From Paenibacillus validus NBRC 15382 (GTDB taxonomy: Bacteria; Bacillota; Bacilli; Paenibacillales; NBRC-103111): a stretch of 64,000 nt of DNA. The notes beneath the pieces are model-generated. The model was not told the origin of the DNA. It made no database searches and saw only the letters and a program-made list of their open reading frames with translations. The stretch covers positions 1 through 64,000 of the forward strand of contig NZ_BIMH01000004.1 of assembly GCF_004000985.1 (NCBI RefSeq). The letters run 5' to 3'. A program made the translations under genes and the position numbers. Positions 9,359 through 17,481 of this stretch are shown here, in pieces (position 1 is the first letter of the stretch; every line of letters begins with the position of its first letter).

Positions 9359-9581
9359 GGAATAAAGTTTCCTCAGATGGATGTCGTACAGCGGCGGGGG
9401 ATTTTCAATCTATTATTGTAATCGCTTTCTTATTTACCTAAAAATTAACGAATACCAGCCAATGGGCAAAACAGCACAAGAGCCTGCCCATGATTTAGAC
9501 AAAGTATAAATATAAAATAAACCAGCTGCAGCGTATATGTCAATCTGTCCGGGCGCATGACCAGGAAACCGCTGAACGAAC
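9359..9581. other. Upstream half of the divergent regulatory region
   Basis: AT-rich non-coding DNA between the activator start and the operator repeats, likely holding the activator's own promoter. No gene is seen here. Confidence 0.4.
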
Positions 9582-9638
9582 TGTCGCAATACTGTCGCTT
9601 TCTTGCAACAGTCGCATTTCTTTGCGACATTTGCGACT
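9582..9638 (+). promoter_or_regulatory. Upstream activator sites for the sigma-54 regulator
   Basis: Five GTCGC/GCGAC half-sites lie in 57 bases. Two are arranged as dyads: GTCGCA-N6-TGCGAC (9611-9628) is perfect and TGTCGC-N6-GCAACA (9593-9610) nearly so. They begin about 110-170 bases upstream of the -24 box, the normal position for enhancer-binding protein sites. Binding by the neighbouring AcoR-like protein is inferred. Confidence 0.75.
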
Positions 9639-9749
9639 GGCCGAAGCTCTCGATCAACCTGTGCATGACCCCTGATCCGATGGATAAAAAACGTATACGT
9701 CCCCTCTTTTTATTTAGAAATTATTAAAAATTGAGGAGTGGACTTTGTT

Positions 9750-9766
9750 TTGGCATGATTTTTGCT
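9750..9766 (+). promoter_or_regulatory. Sigma-54 (-24/-12) promoter
   Basis: TTGGCATGATTTTTGCT carries GG at 9752-9753 and GC at 9764-9765 with exactly ten bases between them, which defines the sigma-54 core. It lies about 80 bases ahead of the DJ-1/PfpI gene start and downstream of the paired GTCGC sites. A SigL-type sigma factor must be encoded elsewhere in the genome. Confidence 0.85.
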
Positions 9767-9856
9767 AAGAATATCGATGTCGGATCGTACCATCCTCAAC
9801 AGAGGCTCGTCCGAACCAAATAAGATTGATTCATGTGAAAAGGGAGGATTTAAGAA

Positions 9857-10408
9857 GTGGCGAAGAACGTGTTGATTCTCACAGGAGATATGGCAGAAGC
9901 GTTAGAGGTGCTGTATCCGCTGCATCGTCTTAAGGAGGAAGGCTACACTGTTGACATTGCGGCACCAACCCAAAAATTGATCCAAACCGTCGTCCATGAT
10001 TTTGAACCCGGCATCGATACGTTTACGGAAAAATACGGGTATCGGGTGCAGGCTGATTTTGCGTTTAGTGAAATCGACCCTTCGCGCTACGATGGTGCCG
10101 TTATACCCGGCGGACGCGCACCTGAGCATATCCGAAATGACAGCGCATTCATTCCGTTGGTGAATCATTTTGTGGAAACCCGTAAACCGTTAGCGTTTGA
10201 ATGTCATGCCGCCTTGGCCCTCCTTCCGCTCGGTCACTTGAAAGGGCGTCGATGCGCTGCCTTTTGGTCATTGAAGCCTGATCTGATCGCGGCCGGAGCT
10301 ACATTTGTAGATGAAGAGGTTGTCGTGGACGGCAATTTCGTAACGTCCCGCGCCTGGATCGATCATCCTGGTTATATGAGGGAATTTATTCGTTTGCTTC
10401 GAGGGTAA
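9857..10408 (+). CDS. DJ-1/PfpI superfamily protein
   Basis: A 183-residue single-domain protein of the DJ-1/PfpI fold. The nucleophile-elbow cysteine is Cys116 in FECHAAL, followed by His117. An N-terminal glutamate in DMAEALE and the glycine turn VIPGGRAPEH are also typical. Members include chaperones, glyoxalases and amidase-like enzymes, so a precise activity cannot be assigned. GGGAGGA precedes the ATG. It is the first gene behind the sigma-54 promoter and is followed 50 bases later by the amidohydrolase, so the two probably act on the same metabolite. Confidence 0.88.
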   Translation: MAKNVLILTGDMAEALEVLYPLHRLKEEGYTVDIAAPTQKLIQTVVHDFEPGIDTFTEKYGYRVQADFAFSEIDPSRYDGAVIPGGRAPEHIRNDSAFIPLVNHFVETRKPLAFECHAALALLPLGHLKGRRCAAFWSLKPDLIAAGATFVDEEVVVDGNFVTSRAWIDHPGYMREFIRLLRG

Positions 10409-10458
10409 ACCGATAGCCGGCTCTTGTTTAATCATTTCATTCCTGGAGGTTGATAAGC

Positions 10459-11484
10459 ATGATTAAAGCAGCAAACGGTGAAGAAATTTTCGTTATTGAC
10501 AGTCACATTGCGCTGTGGAACGGAAGTACAGAAAACCAGCGGAACAGACACGGCGCTGAGTTTATCAATTGCTTTTATGACTACCACAAGAAACATAGTC
10601 CGGTCGAGTATCGATGGCCGAAAGAAAAATTCCAGAAATACGATGCCGATACGCTGATTCAGGATATGTTTGTGAAAGGTCATGTAGACATGGCGATTTT
10701 TCAGCCGGTTTATTTAACCGATTTTTATAAAGAACCATTCGGCGATATTGAGAAAAACGCGTTGCTCGCCAAGCAATACGACGGGCGCTTTATCAGCAAC
10801 GGTTCTTTTGACCCGCGCGATGGGGAACGGGGACTTGAGTATCTTGATTATTTAGTTGAAACCCACGGCATCATTGGAGCGAAATTATATACAGCCGAAT
10901 GGCGGGGTACTTCCAAAGGCTACAAACTAACGGATCCCTGGACAGAACGGTACCTGGAAAAATGCGAGAAGCTTGGCATTGTCAATATTCACATTCACAA
11001 AGGGCCTACGATTACCCCGCTTAACAAAGACGCGTTTGATGTGGCGGATATCGATGAAGCGGCTTCTAACTTCCAAGGTTTAAATTTTATCGTAGAACAC
11101 TGCGGTCTTCCGCGAATCGAGGATTTTTGTTGGATCGCCACACAAGAATCCAATGTTTACGCGGGTTTAGCCGTCATCATGCCATTCCTTCATTCCCGCC
11201 CCCGGTATTTTGCGGAAATCATCAGTGAACTGCTCTTCTGGGTTGGTGAGGACAGAATCTTATTTGGAAGCGACTATGCGCTTTGGGAACCGGGCTGGCT
11301 CGTTGAGAAATTCATGGACTTTGAACTTCCGGAAGATCTTCAGAAAGAAACCGGTGCTCAGTTAAGTCTTGCGGTCAAAAAGAAAATTTTGGCCGAGAAC
11401 ACCGCCCGATTATACGGTATCGATATTGAAGCTATGAAAGCCAAACTATCGAATGACCAGTTCGCTGTGCACAGCTCATCGTGA
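10459..11484 (+). CDS. Amidohydrolase-2 family metal-dependent hydrolase
   Basis: A 341-residue amidohydrolase-related TIM-barrel protein. Visible signatures are DSHIALWNG near residue 13 (where many members have HxH), NIHIHKGP, FIVEHCGLPR and LFGSDYALWEPG, the strand-end metal and catalytic positions. The start at 10459 has GGAGGT eight bases upstream. Close relatives, as I recall them, stand in propane/acetone monooxygenase gene clusters of Actinobacteria next to a DUF59 gene, as here. The first metal motif reads DSHIAL rather than D-x-H-x-H, so activity may be altered. The substrate is unknown. Confidence 0.87.
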   Translation: MIKAANGEEIFVIDSHIALWNGSTENQRNRHGAEFINCFYDYHKKHSPVEYRWPKEKFQKYDADTLIQDMFVKGHVDMAIFQPVYLTDFYKEPFGDIEKNALLAKQYDGRFISNGSFDPRDGERGLEYLDYLVETHGIIGAKLYTAEWRGTSKGYKLTDPWTERYLEKCEKLGIVNIHIHKGPTITPLNKDAFDVADIDEAASNFQGLNFIVEHCGLPRIEDFCWIATQESNVYAGLAVIMPFLHSRPRYFAEIISELLFWVGEDRILFGSDYALWEPGWLVEKFMDFELPEDLQKETGAQLSLAVKKKILAENTARLYGIDIEAMKAKLSNDQFAVHSSS

Positions 11485-11499
11485 TGAGGAGGAGCAGTT

Positions 11500-12123
11500 A
11501 TGCAGCAGAAGGAAGAAGTCTTTGCCAAGTTAGCCTTAGTCATTGACCCGGAACTTGATCAATCGCTGCCCGAGCTAGGCTTTATCAACGAAGTAATCAT
11601 TGAGGAATCTCATGTCAAAGTGTCATTCCGTCTGCCCACCTATTGGTGTTCGACGAACTTCGCATATATGATGGCGGAAGACATCCGCGACCGGGTCGGA
11701 GAGCTTCCTCGGGTCAAATCCATCATCGTCAGCCTTGAAGACCATTGCGCCTCGGCCGAAGTCAACGACGGGGTGAATACGGGCAAATCGTTCGCTGAAG
11801 CGTTCCCGGATATGGCAACGGGAGAACTGGACGGACTGCGCAGAACGTTTCGCGTTAAAGCTTTCATCGTCCGTCAAGAAAAGCTGCTCCAGCACTTCAT
11901 TCGAGAAGGATTCGATCATCAAGCGATTCTGAATTTGACCCTTCGCGATGTAGCAGACCATCTTGCTTTGAAGTCGGATAAGAAGGCGCTGGCCGAACGT
12001 TATTTAAGCATTCGTGAGGAATTCGGGTATGTCAACGAGCCGGAGGACTCTACCATTGAAAGCAGCGCGGTATCCGTATCGTCGGCAGCCTGGTCGGAAA
12101 CTACAACGAGCTGTATCCGTTAA
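11500..12123 (+). CDS. DUF59/MIP18-domain metal-sulfur cluster assembly-like protein
   Basis: A 207-residue protein. The N-terminal 100 residues form a DUF59/MIP18 domain (LALVIDPELDQSLPELGFINEV), the family linked to iron-sulfur cluster loading of target enzymes. A second helical region (RRTFRVKAFIVRQEKLLQHF) follows. GAGGAGGAGC precedes the ATG, 15 bases after the amidohydrolase stop, so the genes form an operon. The last 20 or so residues (after DSTIES) are Ser/Thr/Ala-rich and unlike the family. There the frame reads across DNA that in another frame encodes the C-terminus of an alcohol dehydrogenase, so the tail is probably an artefact of a deletion. Confidence 0.85.
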   Translation: MQQKEEVFAKLALVIDPELDQSLPELGFINEVIIEESHVKVSFRLPTYWCSTNFAYMMAEDIRDRVGELPRVKSIIVSLEDHCASAEVNDGVNTGKSFAEAFPDMATGELDGLRRTFRVKAFIVRQEKLLQHFIREGFDHQAILNLTLRDVADHLALKSDKKALAERYLSIREEFGYVNEPEDSTIESSAVSVSSAAWSETTTSCIR

Positions 12124-12225
12124 GGGAGCTCCATGCCCGCGGGAAAGTCATCCTCCACTCCATGACGTACTCAAACTGCTTCATCAAGGAAAGATCACCG
12201 GACGCGCCATCTTGGTTCCCCAAAC
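12060..12225 (+). pseudogene. C-terminal remnant of a zinc-type alcohol dehydrogenase
   Basis: In the frame starting at 12063 the DNA encodes GIRIVGSLVGNYNEL and RELHARGKVILHS. After a frame change near 12150 it encodes LHDVLKLLHQGKITGRAILV. Together these match the last 60 or so residues of medium-chain zinc alcohol dehydrogenases, where IVGSLVGN binds NAD and the chain ends in GR-x-ILVP. About ten residues (the YPLDEIN-like segment) are missing at the frame change. The whole upstream part of the gene is gone, and the fragment overlaps the tail of the DUF59 frame. This is a broken gene fused to its neighbour by deletion. Confidence 0.8.
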
Positions 12226-12227
12226 GA

Positions 12228-12255
12228 AAGGAGCGACTCATGCCGCTCCTTTTTT
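12228..12255. terminator. Terminator shared by the sigma-54 operon and sigF
   Basis: GGAGCG pairs with CGCTCC across eight bases with TTTTTT on the plus side. The minus side lacks a long T run, so it is strongest for the plus-strand operon, but it also lies just past the sigF stop. Confidence 0.75.
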
Positions 12256-12268
12256 GCTGCGCGCTTCG

Positions 12269-13024
12269 CTACTGGGCGATCTGATTTTTGATCGATTGCA
12301 ATATTTTCTTCTCCAGGCGCGATACCTGCACCTGCGAGATGCCCAGCCTGCTTGCCACTTCCGATTGGGTTTGATCGCGGAAATAGCGCAAATATACAAT
12401 CAACCGTTCCCGCTCGCTCAACAGCCCGATCGCTTCGTTCAAGGCCAGCTTGTCGAACCACTTCTCCTGGCCCTCGTCGGCGATCTGATCCATCAGCGTA
12501 ATCGGATCCCCGTCGTTCTCGAACACCGTTTCATGAATCGAAGAAAGCGGCTTGTTGGCCTCTTGTGCGAACACGACGTCCTCCGGCGAAATGCCCAGCT
12601 CTTCGGCGACTTCCTTGATCGTCGGCAGACGGCCGTTGCGCTTGGCCAATTCATCCTTCGTCTTGCGGATTTTGTTCGCCAGTTCCTTCAGCGAGCGGCT
12701 TACCTTCAATGTGCCGTCGTCGCGCAAGAACCGTTGAATTTCGCCGATGATCATCGGCACCGCGTAGGTAGAAAATTTCACGTCATACGATAAATCAAAT
12801 TTGTCGACCGACTTCAACAATCCGATGCAGCCGATTTGAAACAGATCTTCGGCTTCATAACCCCGGTTCAAGAAGCGTTGAACGACGGACCAGACGAGCC
12901 TAATGTTGCAATTGACAAGCGTCTCCCGCGCGAGCGCATCGCCGGATTGACTCAACGCGATCAGACGCTTGACTTCGGAATCGTCCAAATAGCTGTGGGA
13001 GGCATGCTTCAAATCTACATCCAT
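12269..13024 (-). CDS. sigF: Forespore sigma factor SigF
   Basis: RNA polymerase sigma-F, 251 residues, the first forespore-specific sigma factor. Region 2 is seen in NIRLVWSVVQRF, EDLFQIGCIGLLK and KFSTYAVPMIIGEIQRFLRDDG. Region 3 includes SLKELANKIRKTKDEL. Region 4 ends with the helix-turn-helix TQSEVASRLGISQVQVSRLEKK. It is the last gene of the spoIIAA-spoIIAB-sigF operon and is held inactive by SpoIIAB until septation. In Bacillus subtilis spoVAA follows directly; here about 5.6 kb of other genes intervene. Confidence 0.98.
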   Translation of the reverse strand: MDVDLKHASHSYLDDSEVKRLIALSQSGDALARETLVNCNIRLVWSVVQRFLNRGYEAEDLFQIGCIGLLKSVDKFDLSYDVKFSTYAVPMIIGEIQRFLRDDGTLKVSRSLKELANKIRKTKDELAKRNGRLPTIKEVAEELGISPEDVVFAQEANKPLSSIHETVFENDGDPITLMDQIADEGQEKWFDKLALNEAIGLLSERERLIVYLRYFRDQTQSEVASRLGISQVQVSRLEKKILQSIKNQIAQ

Positions 13025-13036
13025 ATCATCAGACCC

Positions 13037-13483
13037 CTAATTGAACAATGCTTTTTTCGACTCGATTCGCTTCTTCATCCGGATAGACGTGCCGGCGCCT
13101 AGCTCGCTTGTGATCTCGACTTCGTCCATAAAGTTTTCCATTATCGTGAATCCCATGCCCGAGCGCTCGAGCTCCGGCTTGGATGTATATAACGGCTGCT
13201 TGGCCAAATCCAAATCTTCAATGCCGGCCCCTTGGTCTTCGACGGAGATGAACACCGTGTCACCGTCGATCTGGGCTGTAATCGTTACCGTTCCGTCCGG
13301 GCGATTGTCATATCCGTGAATAATCGAATTCGTCACCGCTTCGGAGATGACGGTTTTAATATCGGTCAGCTCCTCCAGAGTCGGATCCAACTGGGAGACG
13401 AAAGCGGCGACTGTGACGCGGGCGAACGATTCGTTCTCAGAGCGGCTGGCAAACTGCAGTTTCATGAAATTGCGTTCACTCAT
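13037..13483 (-). CDS. spoIIAB: Anti-sigma-F factor and serine kinase SpoIIAB
   Basis: SpoIIAB, 148 residues, binds sigma-F and phosphorylates SpoIIAA. The GHKL ATPase motifs are present: [11 protein letters not shown] (N box), [11 protein letters not shown] (G1) and [14 protein letters not shown] (G2), then a final [10 protein letters not shown] strand. The start overlaps the spoIIAA stop by four bases (ATGA), implying coupling. The frame begins [11 protein letters not shown]; the inner methionine is an alternative start. Confidence 0.97.
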   Translation of the reverse strand: MSERNFMKLQFASRSENESFARVTVAAFVSQLDPTLEELTDIKTVISEAVTNSIIHGYDNRPDGTVTITAQIDGDTVFISVEDQGAGIEDLDLAKQPLYTSKPELERSGMGFTIMENFMDEVEITSELGAGTSIRMKKRIESKKALFN

Positions 13484-13833
13484 GATACGACCTCCAAACT
13501 TTGGATCGCTTGTCTTTCATTTTCCTGGATGGACAAAATTTTGAAAAGACCCGACATTTCAAACAAACGATACACCGACGCATTGACGTCGCAGACGACC
13601 ATCTTGCCGCCCCGGCCCGTAATCTGCTTGTACCGTCCCAAGATGACCCCAAGTCCGGAGCTGTCCATGAATGTCAAGTTCTTCAGGCTAAGGATGATAT
13701 GGGCGCTGTGACCTCTTAGAATCGCTTCCTCCATCCTCGCTTTTACCGTATCGGCGGTGTGATGATCCAGTTCACCGGTAAGCCGGACAATCAAAGCGTT
13801 GCGGTAATGCTCCAGTTCGATTTGTAAGCTCAC
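13480..13833 (-). CDS. spoIIAA: Anti-anti-sigma factor SpoIIAA
   Basis: SpoIIAA, 117 residues, a STAS-domain protein that frees sigma-F when unphosphorylated. It shows [11 protein letters not shown] and the phospho-acceptor serine region [18 protein letters not shown] start at 13833 (MSLQIELEH) is chosen because GGAAGGAG stands eight bases upstream and the length equals the Bacillus protein; a GTG three codons earlier would overlap that site. It is first in the spoIIA operon, with a sigma-H-like promoter upstream. Confidence 0.97.
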   Translation of the reverse strand: MSLQIELEHYRNALIVRLTGELDHHTADTVKARMEEAILRGHSAHIILSLKNLTFMDSSGLGVILGRYKQITGRGGKMVVCDVNASVYRLFEMSGLFKILSIQENERQAIQSLEVVS

Positions 13834-13865
13834 GCTGTTCACTCCTTCCCGTTCATAACCTCTCT

Positions 13866-13943
13866 TTTCTACGCGGAGGAAACCATTTCCTTCCCCCCCG
13901 ACAAAACTAGAAGAAATACGTCAGAACTAGTAGTAAAGCGACA
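13866..13943 (-). promoter_or_regulatory. Likely sigma-H promoter with Spo0A-box-like sites for spoIIA
   Basis: On the minus strand AGGAAAT (13891-13885) and GTAGAAA (13872-13866) are separated by 12 bases, close to the sigma-H pattern. Upstream, TGTCGGG (13903-13897) and TGTCGCT (13943-13937) resemble the core of Spo0A boxes (TGTCGAA). Sigma-H and Spo0A~P control of spoIIA is established in Bacillus subtilis; the sites here are imperfect matches. Confidence 0.5.
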
Positions 13944-13965
13944 GAAAGTGCACCGATGTAAACAA

Positions 13966-14004
13966 AATCCCCGCCGGCATCTATCTGCTCCTTGTGCGGG
14001 GATT
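13966..14004 (-). terminator. Intrinsic terminator after dacF
   Basis: AATCCCCGC (minus strand) pairs with GCGGGGATT across a long loop and is followed by TTGTTT. It lies just past the dacF stop, so spoIIA has its own promoter. Confidence 0.65.
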
Positions 14005-14027
14005 CTCGTTGAAGGTTTCGTTAATCG

Positions 14028-15206
14028 TTAATCGAAGAAAAACAATCGTTTGGCCGTACGTTTAGTCAGCGTCCACCATCCCGCTTTATTGACCGCGACC
14101 GGTGATTCGAGCTCAAATTCTTTCAGGATCCGGTCGCCTTTGTACACGACCAGCTTGCCGATCGGTTGTCCGACGGTAATCGGCGCCTTCAGCTGCGGGA
14201 GCAGCTGCACTTCATGACGGATGCCGTCCGCCGCCTCGCCCTTCTTCAGCAGCAGGGAGTACGAATGCTTGGCCGTCAGCGGGATCACCGGCGTTTCGCC
14301 TTTGGCGATTTTCATTTCGCCGATCGTATCGCCCGTTTTGTAAATCGGCAGATTCGTATACTGCGAGAACGCAAAGTCGAACAGCTTCGTGACTTCCGCA
14401 TTCCGCGTTTTGGTGTTCGGTTCGCCCATGACGACCGATATGACGCGCAGATTGTCTCTTTTGGCCGTAGCCGACAAACAAAATTTCGCCTCGCTCGTAT
14501 ACCCGGTTTTCAAACCGTCCGCCCCGGTATAAAATCGAACGAGCTTGTTTGTATTTACGAGCCAGAACGGCTTCGGCGTCTCTTTGCGCAAGTAATCCTG
14601 ATACTGACCGGTAAATTGCGTGATTTCCTCATGCTTCAGCAGCTCTTGCGACATTAAGGCAATGTCGTAAGCCGAGGAGTAATGATTATCCGCAGGCAAT
14701 CCGTTCGGATTGACGAAGTGCGTGTTGTTCATACCTAGCTCTTTCGCCCTGGCATTCATCATCTGTACGAACGCTTCTTCGGAACCGCCGATTTTCTCGG
14801 CCATGGCCACGGAGGCGTCATTGCCGGAAGCCATCGCGATCCCCTTGAGCATGTCCTGAACGGTCATCTCTTCGCCCGGCTCAAGGAAAATTTGCGATCC
14901 GCCCATGGAGGCCGCATATTCACTCGTCCGTACTTTTTCGTCCATTTTAATTTTTCCTTGATCCAGCGCTTCCATGATGAGCAGCATCGTCATAATTTTC
15001 GTAATGCTGGCCGGGGGAAGCTTGGCGTCTTTGTTTTTATCGAATATAACCGTACCCGTATCGACGTCGATCAGAACGGCGGAAGCAGCGTTCGGCGCCA
15101 AGTCCACCGGCTTCTCGGCAGGTTTCTCTTCGGCCCATGCCGTCGGCACAGCCAGCATCAGCATCAACAAGGTGCTGATGACCATTTTGAACCATTTGCT
15201 CGTCAT
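14028..15206 (-). CDS. dacF: Sporulation D-alanyl-D-alanine carboxypeptidase DacF
   Basis: A 392-residue penicillin-binding D,D-carboxypeptidase that trims peptidoglycan peptides, in this position the forespore enzyme DacF. The signal peptide (KMVISTLLMLMLAVPTAWA) is followed by the active-site motifs PPASITKIM (SxxK), SGNDASVAM (SxN) and ADGLKTGYTSE (KTG). A C-terminal beta domain and amphipathic anchor end the protein. The start at 15206 has AGGAGGGG upstream; the frame is open 45 codons further without a better site. Position directly upstream of spoIIAA is conserved in Bacillales. Confidence 0.95.
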   Translation of the reverse strand: MTSKWFKMVISTLLMLMLAVPTAWAEEKPAEKPVDLAPNAASAVLIDVDTGTVIFDKNKDAKLPPASITKIMTMLLIMEALDQGKIKMDEKVRTSEYAASMGGSQIFLEPGEEMTVQDMLKGIAMASGNDASVAMAEKIGGSEEAFVQMMNARAKELGMNNTHFVNPNGLPADNHYSSAYDIALMSQELLKHEEITQFTGQYQDYLRKETPKPFWLVNTNKLVRFYTGADGLKTGYTSEAKFCLSATAKRDNLRVISVVMGEPNTKTRNAEVTKLFDFAFSQYTNLPIYKTGDTIGEMKIAKGETPVIPLTAKHSYSLLLKKGEAADGIRHEVQLLPQLKAPITVGQPIGKLVVYKGDRILKEFELESPVAVNKAGWWTLTKRTAKRLFFFD

Positions 15207-15297
15207 AACCTGTTCTACCCCTCCTGAAGGAAGCAAATTTTTGAAAGTGCTGGTAATCATTGTTGACTTTATTTCGGAGAAATATTCCATGAACGAA

Positions 15298-15327
15298 CAA
15301 AAAAGCCCGGCAAAATCAGCCCGGACT
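15298..15327 (-). terminator. Intrinsic terminator after pdp
   Basis: On the minus strand AGTCCGG pairs with CCGGGCT (one G-U pair) around a ten-base loop and is followed by TTTTTT. It separates pdp from dacF. Confidence 0.75.
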
Positions 15328-15403
15328 CTTAAAGAACCCATTTTCTGTTGTGGAATCGGGATGTACCCTGCCGATGAGCCGGAACCGGCCCCGGAGTTTC
15401 CCC

Positions 15404-16735
15404 TTACAAATAACGCACGCCATCCTTCGTAACCACGGCATAAATCAGCTTCAAGCGGTCTACCGGCGCTTCCGAGAAGGCGAACGCCGATACGGTGCGC
15501 TCGGACATCCGCCGCGTCTCCTCCGGCTCGCTGCGGTTCATATACAGCTCGGCGATAGGCTCGCCCGCTTTCACCCGGTCGCCGACGCGCTTGAACAGCT
15601 TTATGCCGACGGCCAAGTCGATCCGGTCCTCCTTGGTGGCACGACCGGCGCCGAGCATCATCGCCGTCACGCCGAGCGATTCAGCATCGATTCGCGCCAC
15701 ATAGCCGTCCTGCGGGGCCGGCACCGCGACGCGGTAAGCCGCTTGCGGCAGCCGCTGCGGCTCATCCACCACGGCAGCGTCCCCGCCTTGAACGGCAATG
15801 AACTGCCGCAGCTTCTCCAGGGCGGCGCCGCTGTGCAGCAGCCGCTCCACCGTGTCCTTCGCTTCCGCGAACGAAGACGCTTGGCCTCCAAGCACAATCA
15901 TATGCGCGGCCAGCACTAAACACAGCTCCGTTAATTCCGCAGGACCTTCGCCGCGCAGCGTCTCGATCGCTTCCAGCACTTCAAGCGCATTGCCGATCGA
16001 CGGTCCGAGCGGTTCGTCCATATTCGTAATGACAGCCAAGGTATCCCGCCCGATTTCCGTGCCGATATCGACCATCGCCTGTGCCAGGACGATCGAATCG
16101 TCCAACGTTTTCATGAATGCCCCCCGGCCCGTTTTCACGTCCAGTACGATGCGATCGGCGCCGGAGGCAATTTTTTTGCTCATGATGGAGCTTGCAATCA
16201 AGGGGACCGAATCTACCGTCGCCGTCACGTCCCGCAGTCCGTACAGCTTCTTATCCGCCGGGGTCATATTGCCGGATTGACCGACGACCGCAAGGCCGAT
16301 GTCGCGCACCTGCTGCAGAAACTGCTCCTTCGTCCGCTCGACCGCAAAGCCCGGGATCGCCTCCAGCTTATCGACCGTCCCGCCCGTATGCCCGAGGCCG
16401 CGGCCCGACATCTTCGCCACCGGCACGCCGGCCGCAGCCACTAGCGGGGCTACGATTAAGGTCGTCGTGTCGCCCACACCGCCTGTGCTGTGCTTGTCGA
16501 CTTTAAGGCCCGGTATGCCGCTCAGATCGACCTGATCGCCCGAACGGGTCATCGCCATCGTTAAATCCGCCGTTTCCCGCGCGTTCATCCCTTGAAAATA
16601 AACGGCCATCGCCCAAGCCGATACCTGATAATCCGGGATGTCGCCTTGCACATACCCGGCAATCAGAAAATCGATTTCTTCACGCGACAAGGCTTCCCCG
16701 TTTCTTTTCTTATGTATGATATCGACTGTCCTCAT
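15404..16735 (-). CDS. pdp: Pyrimidine-nucleoside phosphorylase
   Basis: Phosphorolyses uridine, deoxyuridine and thymidine for salvage and carbon recovery. The 443-residue chain has the helical N-terminal domain (VDIIHKKRNGEALSREEI), the phosphate loop KHSTGGVGD near residue 85, SGRGLGHTGGTVDKLE in the family signature region and the C-terminal barrel with a RATKEDRID segment. Start at 16735 (MRTVDII). It sits with deoB and two purine nucleoside phosphorylases, forming a nucleoside-catabolism neighbourhood as in other Bacillales. Confidence 0.96.
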   Translation of the reverse strand: MRTVDIIHKKRNGEALSREEIDFLIAGYVQGDIPDYQVSAWAMAVYFQGMNARETADLTMAMTRSGDQVDLSGIPGLKVDKHSTGGVGDTTTLIVAPLVAAAGVPVAKMSGRGLGHTGGTVDKLEAIPGFAVERTKEQFLQQVRDIGLAVVGQSGNMTPADKKLYGLRDVTATVDSVPLIASSIMSKKIASGADRIVLDVKTGRGAFMKTLDDSIVLAQAMVDIGTEIGRDTLAVITNMDEPLGPSIGNALEVLEAIETLRGEGPAELTELCLVLAAHMIVLGGQASSFAEAKDTVERLLHSGAALEKLRQFIAVQGGDAAVVDEPQRLPQAAYRVAVPAPQDGYVARIDAESLGVTAMMLGAGRATKEDRIDLAVGIKLFKRVGDRVKAGEPIAELYMNRSEPEETRRMSERTVSAFAFSEAPVDRLKLIYAVVTKDGVRYL

Positions 16736-16791
16736 TGACCAGCACCCCTTCGCCAAATCGAATCGTTTTCCCTGTATTATAGGCCGCGCGG

Positions 16792-16833
16792 CAAAAAAAG
16801 AAAAGGAAGCCCGGCCGTGGCCGCAAGCTTCCT
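16792..16833 (-). terminator. Intrinsic terminator after the CuA protein gene
   Basis: AGGAAGC and GCTTCCT form the stem on the minus strand, with GGCC pairs in the loop, followed by TTTTCTTTTTTT. Confidence 0.8.
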
Positions 16834-16864
16834 CTTTCCTGATAAGCGGTTGATCGTAAGCGGA

Positions 16865-17242
16865 TTACTCCACGATCAATTTGGTTTTCATGTCGGCGTG
16901 ACCCGGACCGCACGGCAGCGTGCAGTGTACTTCGTACTCGCCTGGCTTGTCGAACGTGAATTCCATCGACTTGGTGTTGTTATCGAGCTTCACGCTTGTA
17001 CCCACGACTTCCATCGCGTGCAGACCTTCCTTATTCAACAAGGAGACAGTCACTTTCTCGCCGGCTTTCACTTTGTATTCCGCTTGGTCGAACTTGTAGT
17101 TCGTAGCCACGAATTTCAAAGTAGGACCGGCTGCTTCTTCCTTCGCCATCTCCGCTTGACGCACCGAAATATTTTGGAACAATACTCCCGTACCGAGGAG
17201 ACAGGCGACGATGAACAGTGAAAACATGATCCACTTTTGCAT
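16865..17242 (-). CDS. CuA-type cupredoxin, cytochrome c oxidase subunit II-like
   Basis: A 125-residue membrane-anchored cupredoxin. One N-terminal membrane helix (MFSLFIVACLLGTGVLF) is followed by a single beta-barrel domain facing outside. The copper ligands of a binuclear CuA centre are all visible: His75, Cys107, Cys111, His115 and Met118 in CTLPCGPGHADM. The residue between the cysteines whose carbonyl binds copper is Leu109 rather than Glu. No other oxidase subunits are nearby and the protein is much shorter than true subunit II. It may shuttle electrons or copper, or act in nitric/nitrous oxide respiration. A strong terminator follows. Confidence 0.88.
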   Translation of the reverse strand: MQKWIMFSLFIVACLLGTGVLFQNISVRQAEMAKEEAAGPTLKFVATNYKFDQAEYKVKAGEKVTVSLLNKEGLHAMEVVGTSVKLDNNTKSMEFTFDKPGEYEVHCTLPCGPGHADMKTKLIVE

Positions 17243-17481
17243 AGGTATTCCCCCCTTACTTTAAGACCGTTATGACATATAGGCTTATTGTACATAATCC
17301 GTACCGCTTTACACATGCCTTTTGACGACCTTCAGGTGAAAAATTTGTGACAAAATTATTCCTGTTGGACGCTCATCCGGCTCCTTAGACATTTTAGCAC
17401 ATCTTGCACAAAACGACAAAGTGCTCCGAACAGCAACAAAAAACTCTGTCCGGGGACAGAGCGTGTTCGATTGTTATTCAG

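Noticed and set aside
12014-12793. 259-codon plus-strand frame overlapping sigF
   Set aside because: Its first part reads the alcohol dehydrogenase remnant in one frame, the rest is antisense to sigF; not a gene as a whole.
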